64,000 bases of DNA from NCBI GenBank assembly GCA_913058245.1, contig CAJXQJ010000003.1, positions 124,001-188,000 of the forward strand. Direction: 5' to 3'. Positions 56,137 to 64,000 of this stretch are shown here, in pieces. This DNA comes from an uncultured Colwellia sp. Its GTDB lineage: Bacteria; Pseudomonadota; Gammaproteobacteria; Enterobacterales; Alteromonadaceae. A program made the position numbers and the translations under genes. Every line of letters starts with the position of its first letter. Positions within the stretch are counted from its first letter, which is position 1. A model generated the notes under the pieces. That model was not told the origin of the DNA. It did not search any database and saw only the letters and a list, made by a program, of their open reading frames with translations.

Positions 56137-59100
56137 TGACACCTGCACACCACCAACGCGGTATAATCGCTTGGTTTGCTGGTAATTCAGTTGCCGCAAA
56201 CTTGCTGATGTTATCCATCATCTTTCTTGGCTTAATGTCGTTTAATCAATTGCGCAAAGAGGCATTTCCACCTTGGGCGACTGACTCTATTCGTATTTCT
56301 ATGACTTACGATAGTGGCGATGCCAAGCTTTCTGAGGAAGGTATTGCAATAAAAATTGAGGAAGCACTAGCGACAGTACAAGGTATTAAGCGTGTTACGT
56401 CAACTTCGAATGCTAACGGCAGTAATGTTACCGTAGAAACAACGTCTAGCTACGATCTTGATATTTTATTGCGTGATGTAAAAGCGAAAGTAGATGCGAT
56501 TTATAATTTTCCTGCGGCAGCGGAAAAGCCAAGCATCGAGAAGATGACGCAATTGAATCACGCTTATTCTATTAAGATTTTTGGCGATAGTGATCGCACA
56601 GCATTGCAAGCCATTGCCGAACGTTTAAAAGTTGATTTATTAGCGCAACCTTCCATTTCAAATGTGTCGATAAAAGGCAAAGCTGAGCCGATGATGTCGA
56701 TTGAGCTAGACGAGCAAAAACTACAAGCTTATAACTTATCGTTTTCGGATGTTGCTGATGTGGTTAATAGTGAATCAGCAACCGCCATTTCTACCAGCTT
56801 ACGTAACGCAGATAAAGTGGTGCGTTTAAAAGTTGCCGAACAGGCTTATCAGCAAAAAGAGTTTGCCAATATTCCGTTAGTTACTTTGGCTGATGGTAGT
56901 CAAATTCGTTTAGGTGATATTGCGAAAGTTAACGATAATTTTGCCGATGATGTTTTTGTGGTTGGTCGTTACAACGGTAAACCTGGCATTGGTGTAGAAA
57001 TTAATGTCGACGATAATGGCGATGTTTTAAAAATAGTTGAGCAGGCCAATAACATTGTCAGTAAATGGCAAGAAAGTGCATTACTACCACAAAATGTTGT
57101 GATGGAAACTTGGAACGATGGCGGCACGTTAATACGTGATCGTTTAGCGCTATTGGTTAAAAATGCTTTATCAGGTATTGCGCTAGTTTTTATTGTTTTA
57201 GCTATTTTTCTAAACTTACGCGTCGCGTTTTGGGTAACAGCAGGTTTGCCTTTTATTTTCTGTGGTACGTTATTTTTCATGACCGACAGCTTTACTGGCA
57301 TGACGATTAATGAAATGACTACTTTTGGTTTTATTCTCGCACTCGGTATTGTTGTAGACGATGCAGTGGTGGTCGGCGAAAGTATTTACGCAACCCGAAA
57401 AGCACAGGGCGATTCGATTAAAAGTACTGTGGTTGGCGCACAAAAAGTGGCGGTACCAACCATATTTGGTGTGTTAACCACAGTGGCAACTTTTATTGCC
57501 CTCGCTAATGTTGAAGGCGGCATGGGGCAGGTGTACTCACAATTTGCCGTTATTGTGACTATTTGTTTATTACTTTCAGTGGTGGAATCAAAGTTAATTC
57601 TACCGTCACATTTAGCACATTTAGATACTCATAGGAAAACAGGCACAGCGGGTTGGAAAAGTATTTGGCCACGTATTCAAGATGCTGCTGACAATGGTTT
57701 ACAGTGGTTTAGCGATAAAGTTTACCAACCAGCAATTAAATTTGCGGTGAATTATCGCTATGGTGTGCTTTGTGGTTTTATCGCTATTTTTATTTTAGTG
57801 ATTGGCATGCCGACTAACGGTGGTGTGCGGGTGGCATTCTTCCCAGATATTCCTGGTAGTGTTATTGAAGCGAATGTTTCAATGCAAAATGATGCCAGCT
57901 TTGGTCAAACCAATAAAAACCTGAATGCACTTGAGCTTGCCGCGCAAAACACCGACCAAGAGTTGATGGCGAAATATAGCCAGCAAGGGACGGGCATTGA
58001 TACCATTGAAGTGATCGGCGAAAGTGACTTAGCAGGCTCTATTGTCGTTGAACTTGATGAAGCAGCACCTTATGGTTTAAATGAATTTGCTCGTGTTTGG
58101 AAAGCACAAGTGAAAATGCCAGAAGGGGTTCGAAAATTAGATATTCGCTCTGGTTTTGGTGGTGGCGATAACTTTAAAGTTGAATTGAAAGCTTGGAATA
58201 CCGACACTATTCGTGCTGCAGGTCAGGAAATAAAATCGGCTATATCACAAGTGGCGGGTGTGAGTGGTATTGATGATAATTTTGACTCAGGCCAAGCACA
58301 ATTGCGTTTTGAGTTAAATGAACAAGGTTTAGCATTAGGGCTTACGACACAAGCTTTATCTCGTCAGGTGCTTCAAGCATTTGGTGGCGAAATTGTACAA
58401 AGTTATCAACGTGGTAAAGACGAAGTGAAAGTAAGAATTCGCTACCCTGAAAAGCAACGTCAAACCGTTGATGATGTAATGAAAGCCAATGTTCGATTAA
58501 ATGATGGCCAAGTCGTGCCATTGGCATTAGTGGCAAAAGTAACCTCTGAATATCAACAAAATGACATTACCCGTATTTCTGGTTTACCGGCAGTATATGT
58601 CAGTGCACAAGTTGATAAGGACATTATTTCTTCTAATGAGTTAGTGCTTGAGCTGGAAAAAGAGCTTATTCCTCGCTTAGAAAATATGTACCCTGATCTG
58701 GCTATTCACTTTGCTGGTGAGGCAGAAGAGCAAGCTGAAACGACTAATTCGATGACGCGCTTATTTATTATGGCAATGGCGGCGATCTATATCTTATTGG
58801 CTATTCCATTACGTTCATACGTACAGCCTGTAATCATCATGATGGCTATCCCATTTGGCTTAGTTGGCGCTATTTTAGGTCATTGGCTAAATGATATGGT
58901 ACTGAGTGTTTTATCATTTAATGGTATTGTGGCCTTAAGTGGTGTGGTGGTGAATGATAGCTTATTACTCGTTTCTCGTTTTAATGCGTTGAAGCAGCAA
59001 AAAGCTAAGGTGTCAGAAGCCATTATTGAAGCCTGTACAGGACGATTACGCGCGGTATTGTTAACCTCAATAACAACTTATGCTGGCTTAATGCCATTGT

Positions 59101-59300
59101 TGAGTGAAACATCAACACAAGCGCAATTTATTATTCCTGCGGCAGCGTCATTAGGCTATGGTATTTTATTTGCGACCTTTATTACTTTGTTATTGGTGCC
59201 GTCATTATTAATGATGCATCAAGATGCAATAAACTTAATCGACCGTTTTAAACAAAAAATCAGTGGAAAACGTCGAGAGGAATTGGTGCATGAGCATTAA
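56136..59300 (+). CDS. RND efflux transporter permease (AcrB/MMPL-like)
   Basis: 1054 aa; GIVVDDAVVVGESIYATRK; FNGIVALSGVVVNDSLLLV. Confidence 0.95.
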   Translation: MTPAHHQRGIIAWFAGNSVAANLLMLSIIFLGLMSFNQLRKEAFPPWATDSIRISMTYDSGDAKLSEEGIAIKIEEALATVQGIKRVTSTSNANGSNVTVETTSSYDLDILLRDVKAKVDAIYNFPAAAEKPSIEKMTQLNHAYSIKIFGDSDRTALQAIAERLKVDLLAQPSISNVSIKGKAEPMMSIELDEQKLQAYNLSFSDVADVVNSESATAISTSLRNADKVVRLKVAEQAYQQKEFANIPLVTLADGSQIRLGDIAKVNDNFADDVFVVGRYNGKPGIGVEINVDDNGDVLKIVEQANNIVSKWQESALLPQNVVMETWNDGGTLIRDRLALLVKNALSGIALVFIVLAIFLNLRVAFWVTAGLPFIFCGTLFFMTDSFTGMTINEMTTFGFILALGIVVDDAVVVGESIYATRKAQGDSIKSTVVGAQKVAVPTIFGVLTTVATFIALANVEGGMGQVYSQFAVIVTICLLLSVVESKLILPSHLAHLDTHRKTGTAGWKSIWPRIQDAADNGLQWFSDKVYQPAIKFAVNYRYGVLCGFIAIFILVIGMPTNGGVRVAFFPDIPGSVIEANVSMQNDASFGQTNKNLNALELAAQNTDQELMAKYSQQGTGIDTIEVIGESDLAGSIVVELDEAAPYGLNEFARVWKAQVKMPEGVRKLDIRSGFGGGDNFKVELKAWNTDTIRAAGQEIKSAISQVAGVSGIDDNFDSGQAQLRFELNEQGLALGLTTQALSRQVLQAFGGEIVQSYQRGKDEVKVRIRYPEKQRQTVDDVMKANVRLNDGQVVPLALVAKVTSEYQQNDITRISGLPAVYVSAQVDKDIISSNELVLELEKELIPRLENMYPDLAIHFAGEAEEQAETTNSMTRLFIMAMAAIYILLAIPLRSYVQPVIIMMAIPFGLVGAILGHWLNDMVLSVLSFNGIVALSGVVVNDSLLLVSRFNALKQQKAKVSEAIIEACTGRLRAVLLTSITTYAGLMPLLSETSTQAQFIIPAAASLGYGILFATFITLLLVPSLLMMHQDAINLIDRFKQKISGKRREELVHEH

Positions 59301-59967
59301 TGTTTTATTAGTTGAAGATGATATCGATCTTGCATCGACAGTGGTTGATTACTTAGAAATTGAGAGTATTAACTGTGATCATGCCGCTAATGGGATTCAA
59401 GGTTTATCGTTAATTGAAGCTAATGATTATCAAGTTATTTTATTGGATTTGAATTTACCAAAACTTGATGGTTTATCGGTTTGCCAGAAGGTCAGAGAAA
59501 GCAGTAATGATACACCCATTCTAATGTTAACTGCTCGCGACTCACTTGGTGATAAAGTTGCAGGTTTTGACGCTGGTACAGATGATTATCTTGTTAAGCC
59601 ATTTGAGATTGAAGAGCTACTGGTTCGTGTTATTGCCTTATCTAAACGACGCAGTGGCCAAGCAAGTACCTTAAATGTTGGCGAGCTAGCACTAGAGTTA
59701 AAAGCACGCAGCGCAAGTTATGCGGGTGATGCCATTAAGCTAACGCCAATCACCTTTAAGTTATTAGAAAAGTTAATGCGAGAAGCTGGGAAACCGGTCT
59801 CACGGGCAGCATTAATGCAAGTGGTTTGGGGTGATGAGCAGCCAGATAGCAACAGTCTAAAGGTGCATATTCATCATCTGAGAAAACAACTTGAGAAGGT
59901 CGGGGCTGATTTGGCTATTGAAACAGAAACGGGTTTTGGCTTTGTTTTACGCGAAAAATCAGCTTAG
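59290..59967 (+). CDS. OmpR-family response regulator
   Basis: INVLLVEDDIDLASTVVDYLE; LLDLNLPKLDG; C-terminal wHTH; ATG 59290 overlaps RND gene by 11 nt. Confidence 0.94.
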   Translation: MSINVLLVEDDIDLASTVVDYLEIESINCDHAANGIQGLSLIEANDYQVILLDLNLPKLDGLSVCQKVRESSNDTPILMLTARDSLGDKVAGFDAGTDDYLVKPFEIEELLVRVIALSKRRSGQASTLNVGELALELKARSASYAGDAIKLTPITFKLLEKLMREAGKPVSRAALMQVVWGDEQPDSNSLKVHIHHLRKQLEKVGADLAIETETGFGFVLREKSA

Positions 59968-59984
59968 GAAGTAGAGCGATAGAA

Positions 59985-61256
59985 ATGAGTATTCGAACCT
60001 ATATTTTTGCCTTACTAACCAGTTTTGTGCTGCTAATAGCGGTGATATTGTCTTATCAAAGTGCCCGGCTATTTATTGGCTCATTTGGTATGGTCATTGA
60101 AGATATGATGCTACAAATTGGTCAAGAATATCCTAACAATGGCGAAGTAGAACAAACCATTCTTGAATACCATGTCACCACCGATTGGCAAAAAGTTCCA
60201 CAACCTGTCCGTAATTACTTTCCGGAAATTCCTGAGGAAACTGAAGAACTACATTCTAAATTTGTTGATTGGGCATATATTGCGCCGCCGAAAAAAATCT
60301 ACTCATTGTTAGTGTTAAACAGAGATGGTAAACAGGTTTTTGTGTCACGCTTTAATGAAAATATTCATGATGAAATGGCGGCAGAGCATGAAGATGATTT
60401 TTTTATTGATCCCATGGTGATTATTATTTTGGTGGGCTTATCCGGTATCATCATTTTTATTTTAGTACTGCTTTATGTCTTTAAGAAAATTGCTGTGCCA
60501 GTTGAGTCATTGCAGGCGTGGGGGAAACAGTTAACCTTAGCTGATCTAGAAAATAACCAGCCTGATTTTAAGTTTAGAGAGTTAAATGAACTGGCTAATA
60601 TTATTCATAATAATTTAGCGTCAGTGGCTGAATCAGTAAAACGTGAACAAGCTTTTTTAAGTTATGCTAGCCATGAGTTAAGAACACCTATTGCAGTATT
60701 AAGAAGTAATTCTGCTTTGCTGGAAAAAGTAAATTCGTCGCCATCAGACAAAGAGCGAGAAATTCGAAATCGTATTCAGCGGGCAAGTTTAACCATGAAG
60801 TCGATGACTGAAACATTGTTATGGTTAAGTCGAGAAGGCGATATTGATATGCCTATCGAAGATGTCAGCCTCGGCGATTTAATGCAAAATAGCCAAGCTG
60901 AATTACGTTATTTGTTAGCAGGTAAGTCAGTTGAAGTAAATATTTGTACAGACCAAAGCCTTGTTGCTATCGCTCAGGTGCCAACAATAATCGTGTTAAA
61001 TAATTTAGTTCGAAATGCCTTTCAGCATACACAAAGTGGTCATGTTGATATTTTGCAGCGCGGCAATGAAGTGATTATTAACAATGTTGAACATGATACG
61101 CACGAGCTTGCAAATAGTGACGGAGAGTTAGGGTTTGGTTTAGGTATGCAGTTGGTTGAAAAACTCACCACGCAGTTTGGCTGGCCATTTACTGTTAGCC
61201 AAGGGAAAAGCGGTTACCATGTCAGCATCATTTTTGAAAACCATGTAGCTAGCTGA
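59985..61256 (+). CDS. Membrane sensor histidine kinase
   Basis: FLSYASHELRTPIAVLRSNSALLEK; GFGLGMQLVEKLTTQFGW. Confidence 0.94.
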   Translation: MSIRTYIFALLTSFVLLIAVILSYQSARLFIGSFGMVIEDMMLQIGQEYPNNGEVEQTILEYHVTTDWQKVPQPVRNYFPEIPEETEELHSKFVDWAYIAPPKKIYSLLVLNRDGKQVFVSRFNENIHDEMAAEHEDDFFIDPMVIIILVGLSGIIIFILVLLYVFKKIAVPVESLQAWGKQLTLADLENNQPDFKFRELNELANIIHNNLASVAESVKREQAFLSYASHELRTPIAVLRSNSALLEKVNSSPSDKEREIRNRIQRASLTMKSMTETLLWLSREGDIDMPIEDVSLGDLMQNSQAELRYLLAGKSVEVNICTDQSLVAIAQVPTIIVLNNLVRNAFQHTQSGHVDILQRGNEVIINNVEHDTHELANSDGELGFGLGMQLVEKLTTQFGWPFTVSQGKSGYHVSIIFENHVAS

Positions 61257-61314
61257 TTCAATAATCAGCTAATAATTTAGCCGATTATTGAATTATGTTA
61301 CTTGCCACTTTAGA

Positions 61315-61659
61315 TCACTTATAAGTGAAAGTTACTTTGTCCATTTCAGCAACAATGCCTTGATTTGAAGGTGTAAAAGTGACCCTTTGGGTTTTGGCAA
61401 TTGCATTGACTAATATTATCTCAACATCACCTTCCATAACGGTTTTGCCTTTTTGAAAAGAGGCATGACTGGATTTTGTTGATAAATTGCCATTAGCAAA
61501 GGCAATTCTGACATTTCCCGAGTAGATATGCGATTTACTGTCTAGTGAGATTTTTTGTTCGTTGGCGGTAATTTCCATTTCATTTGCCGAGAGCTTATTG
61601 GTTAAAACAACACTTGATAAAATGACTGTGACGAGCGTTAACTGTTTAAATAATTTCAT
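61315..61659 (-). CDS. LptA/OstA-like periplasmic protein
   Basis: Signal peptide; EMEITANEQKISLDSKSHIYSGNVRIAFANGNLSTKSSHASF. Confidence 0.75.
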   Translation of the reverse strand: MKLFKQLTLVTVILSSVVLTNKLSANEMEITANEQKISLDSKSHIYSGNVRIAFANGNLSTKSSHASFQKGKTVMEGDVEIILVNAIAKTQRVTFTPSNQGIVAEMDKVTFTYK

Positions 61660-61781
61660 CTTGATTCCCTACCTAGATTAATTAAATACGACTTAAGCTT
61701 CATACACCATACTAAATTTATCATTGTTGGGTATAGTCAATTTTGCATTATCACAATAACTTCATAAAAATATTTCGGCGG

Positions 61782-63410
61782 TTATTGCGCTTTAAAGCCA
61801 ATCCTAAAACCACCCCAATGTTTGCCATTAATGATGATCGGTACTGATACATCGTGCATGATTTCGCCGGTATCTCGTTTATAAGTCTGTAATAAAAATT
61901 TATTAGTATGTTGACCACAACGAATGCCTGTGGCGTCATCAAAAATTCGTTTAGTTCGATTATGAATAGTGTCTATTTCGACGTCACCAGTAAGCGGCTC
62001 TGAAAAGCAAAGGTTGTGTGTAGGGAAGTAACCATTGATATCAACAGCTCCGGCATAAATAACTTCAGAGTGATGTTGTAAAATAGACTCTTGTATTTCA
62101 GGCAAATATTTATCAGTAAAACTGTCAAAAGGAGAATTATACTTTTGCGGGTTAGTATCAGCTATTTTGCTATAACTAAAATCAAATAAAGCTTGTGCGC
62201 TTATTTCATTGCTTGCCATTTTCTCATTAAATAAAACTGAAACTTTCGTTGCAGACTCTATTGCGATAGTAGATATTTTCTCGATTAAAGAGCCGGTTTT
62301 AAATTCAGATAATTCAACAAATATTGATTCAGTATTTTGACAAAGCCCAGTGGCTTTCTTTGAGACTAAATGTGTCTCTTTACTCTTACCGACTAAAAAC
62401 TCGTGTAAATTGGTAATTGCTGAAGATATTTCAGCACTAGTACTGGTTTGTTCTTGCAAAGCGCTATTAATATGATCGCTAGCATCTGCAGAGTCTGTCA
62501 TTTGTTGTTTAATATCGCTAAGTGATATCGATAGTGTTCCCATACTTTCAACAATATGGCGGCTTTGTTCGACAACTTGTTCCATGACATTGGTGGTTGA
62601 TTGTGATTCTTGATTAATTTGATTAAGCATTTTGCCTATTTGCTCAGTAGCTTCGGCCGTTTTTGAGGCTAAAGCTCTTACTTCATCGGCAACGACTGCA
62701 AAGCCACGTCCCTGTTCGCCAGCGCGAGCGGCTTCAATCGCGGCATTTAATGCCAGTAAATTAGTTTGTCCTGATATGCCATCGATAACATTAGTGATGT
62801 TTTGAATCTCAGCCGCTTTTTTTGAAAGCAGCGTAATCTTTTCTGCGGCACTAACAACATCGCTATTTAACTTATTAATGACGGTTACGTTATTGGTTAA
62901 ATGTTGTGATCCATCAGCTGTTGCAGCCATCGCTTTGTTTGATTGTAATGACGCTATTTCTGCGTTGTCAGACATCACCTTAATGCTGTTTGACATTTGC
63001 TCTGCTGCACTAGCAAGTCTGTCAACGTCATTGCCTGATAGCTCGATTGCGTGACTCAATTTATCTAAAAAAAAGCTAACCTCCGCGGCATTAATGGCAA
63101 GTTCACTGGCTTTATTGTCGATATTTTTACCAACGGTTGCATGATGCTGTGCGTATTGATCTAGAGACTCTGCAAAAGTGCCTATGGTAGTTAATTGTAG
63201 CGAATTTGAAACTAGATTTTGTTGTCGTTGTTCACTATTTATGACCGTGTTTTTGATAAAAATCAGCAATAATATGCACGTAGTAATAAATGTTCCAAGC
63301 GCATGCCAGACCAACTGGCGAGTAAGTGATTCTAGTATGATTAAAACTATTGAGGTAATCGCTGCTAGAGTGCAGGCCGAAAGAAATAATTTTTGCTTGG
63401 AATTTAACAT
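61782..63410 (-). CDS. Methyl-accepting chemotaxis protein
   Basis: [44 protein letters not shown] hairpin; C-terminal [13 protein letters not shown]...[10 protein letters not shown] module. Confidence 0.94.
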   Translation of the reverse strand: MLNSKQKLFLSACTLAAITSIVLIILESLTRQLVWHALGTFITTCILLLIFIKNTVINSEQRQQNLVSNSLQLTTIGTFAESLDQYAQHHATVGKNIDNKASELAINAAEVSFFLDKLSHAIELSGNDVDRLASAAEQMSNSIKVMSDNAEIASLQSNKAMAATADGSQHLTNNVTVINKLNSDVVSAAEKITLLSKKAAEIQNITNVIDGISGQTNLLALNAAIEAARAGEQGRGFAVVADEVRALASKTAEATEQIGKMLNQINQESQSTTNVMEQVVEQSRHIVESMGTLSISLSDIKQQMTDSADASDHINSALQEQTSTSAEISSAITNLHEFLVGKSKETHLVSKKATGLCQNTESIFVELSEFKTGSLIEKISTIAIESATKVSVLFNEKMASNEISAQALFDFSYSKIADTNPQKYNSPFDSFTDKYLPEIQESILQHHSEVIYAGAVDINGYFPTHNLCFSEPLTGDVEIDTIHNRTKRIFDDATGIRCGQHTNKFLLQTYKRDTGEIMHDVSVPIIINGKHWGGFRIGFKAQ

Positions 63411-63537
63411 ATGCTAACACCGCTTGTTTGTTAGAACGAATATCCGTATCGAACAATTACGGTAGTCAGCTAAGAGGGGCTTGGCAATCCTACTTTAGTC
63501 GTGAATTTAGTGATTAAACAGGCATGAGCCATTATGA

Positions 63538-64000
63538 CTAAGTTGCATTATGTTGAAATTTTCCCTGTTGTAAATACTGAATAACTTGTGAAATTACGGC
63601 GTCATTTCGCATCATAAAAACATGAGTGGTTGGCATTTCTATATGATCATTCATACCGTCAACTTTAGTGCGTTCAACTGATACTTTACCGTCGTCAGTA
63701 CTGGGGATCAACGATGATAAAACCAAGTTAATACTTTGTGTTCCTGCAATAACGCCAACGTCGAAATTAGCCTTGCCAAGTTGATTTGGTAAACTTAATG
63801 CCCCGGTACCTAACTGTGCACCAGCTTCGCCATTTACAAAACTAAAACCGGGCAGGTGACTCAGCTTATCAACAATTTCGGTGCCTTGATTAGGGGGCCC
63901 TAACATCACCACTCTATTGAGGTTATCGATACTGTGATTGCTGAGAAATTGTCGCACTAAAATACCGCCCATTGAATGAGTGACAAAGTTTACAGGTAAA
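63538..64000 (-). CDS. Alpha/beta-hydrolase (lipase-like), N-terminus beyond right edge
   Basis: Open frame to edge: LPVNFVTHSMGGILVRQFLSNHSIDNLNRVVMLGPPNQGTEIVDKL. Confidence 0.85.
   Translation of the reverse strand, partial: LPVNFVTHSMGGILVRQFLSNHSIDNLNRVVMLGPPNQGTEIVDKLSHLPGFSFVNGEAGAQLGTGALSLPNQLGKANFDVGVIAGTQSINLVLSSLIPSTDDGKVSVERTKVDGMNDHIEMPTTHVFMMRNDAVISQVIQYLQQGKFQHNAT

Noticed and set aside
61256-61293. Inverted repeat ATTCAATAATC...GATTATTGAAT after the histidine kinase
   Set aside because: Probably an ordinary terminator between convergent genes, but lacks a T tract; not called with confidence.
1-64000. CRISPR arrays, tRNA/rRNA genes, prophage, integrase or toxin-antitoxin modules
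   Set aside because: None recognised by eye; a tRNAscan-SE, Infernal and DefenseFinder run would be needed to exclude them.

Overview
This 64 kb window is AT-rich chromosomal DNA, probably from a marine gammaproteobacterium of the Alteromonadales/Colwelliaceae type (inferred from protein flavour only). No rRNA, tRNA, CRISPR array, prophage or intact IS was recognised. The left end holds a flotillin cluster: a DUF3686-like ATPase running off the edge, YqiK flotillin and YqiJ. It is separated from a zf-TFIIB/membrane gene pair by a perfect 47-bp palindrome that reads as two mirror-image sigma70 promoters. The middle is rich in modules pairing CadC/ToxR-like membrane winged-helix regulators with secreted hydrolases, and several promoters there carry helically phased direct repeats (TTCA-N7, TNAAA-N5). 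Other loci: ArsR/permease, cytochrome c'/b plus MarR, LytS/LytTR, SigZ, MltD, ChrA behind a PhoB-box-like promoter, a YtrA-type GntR/ABC operon, YqhC/YqhD-like genes, and GH13 amylase. A BlaI / M56-M23 fusion operon shares its operator (TGYGAC-N4-GTCGCA) with the distant mltD promoter. The right end holds ECF sigma/anti-sigma, a stand-alone CcmI-C-terminal-like protein, an RND pump operon ending in its own two-component system, an LptA-like protein, an MCP and a partial lipase. Also found: a decayed glpQ relic and a MITE-like element. The best candidates for undescribed biology are the BlaI-like operator shared by the M56-M23 fusion operon and mltD, the symmetric flotillin promoter, and the TTCA-N7 hydrolase regulon. 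All regulatory claims are sequence inferences without experimental or database support.
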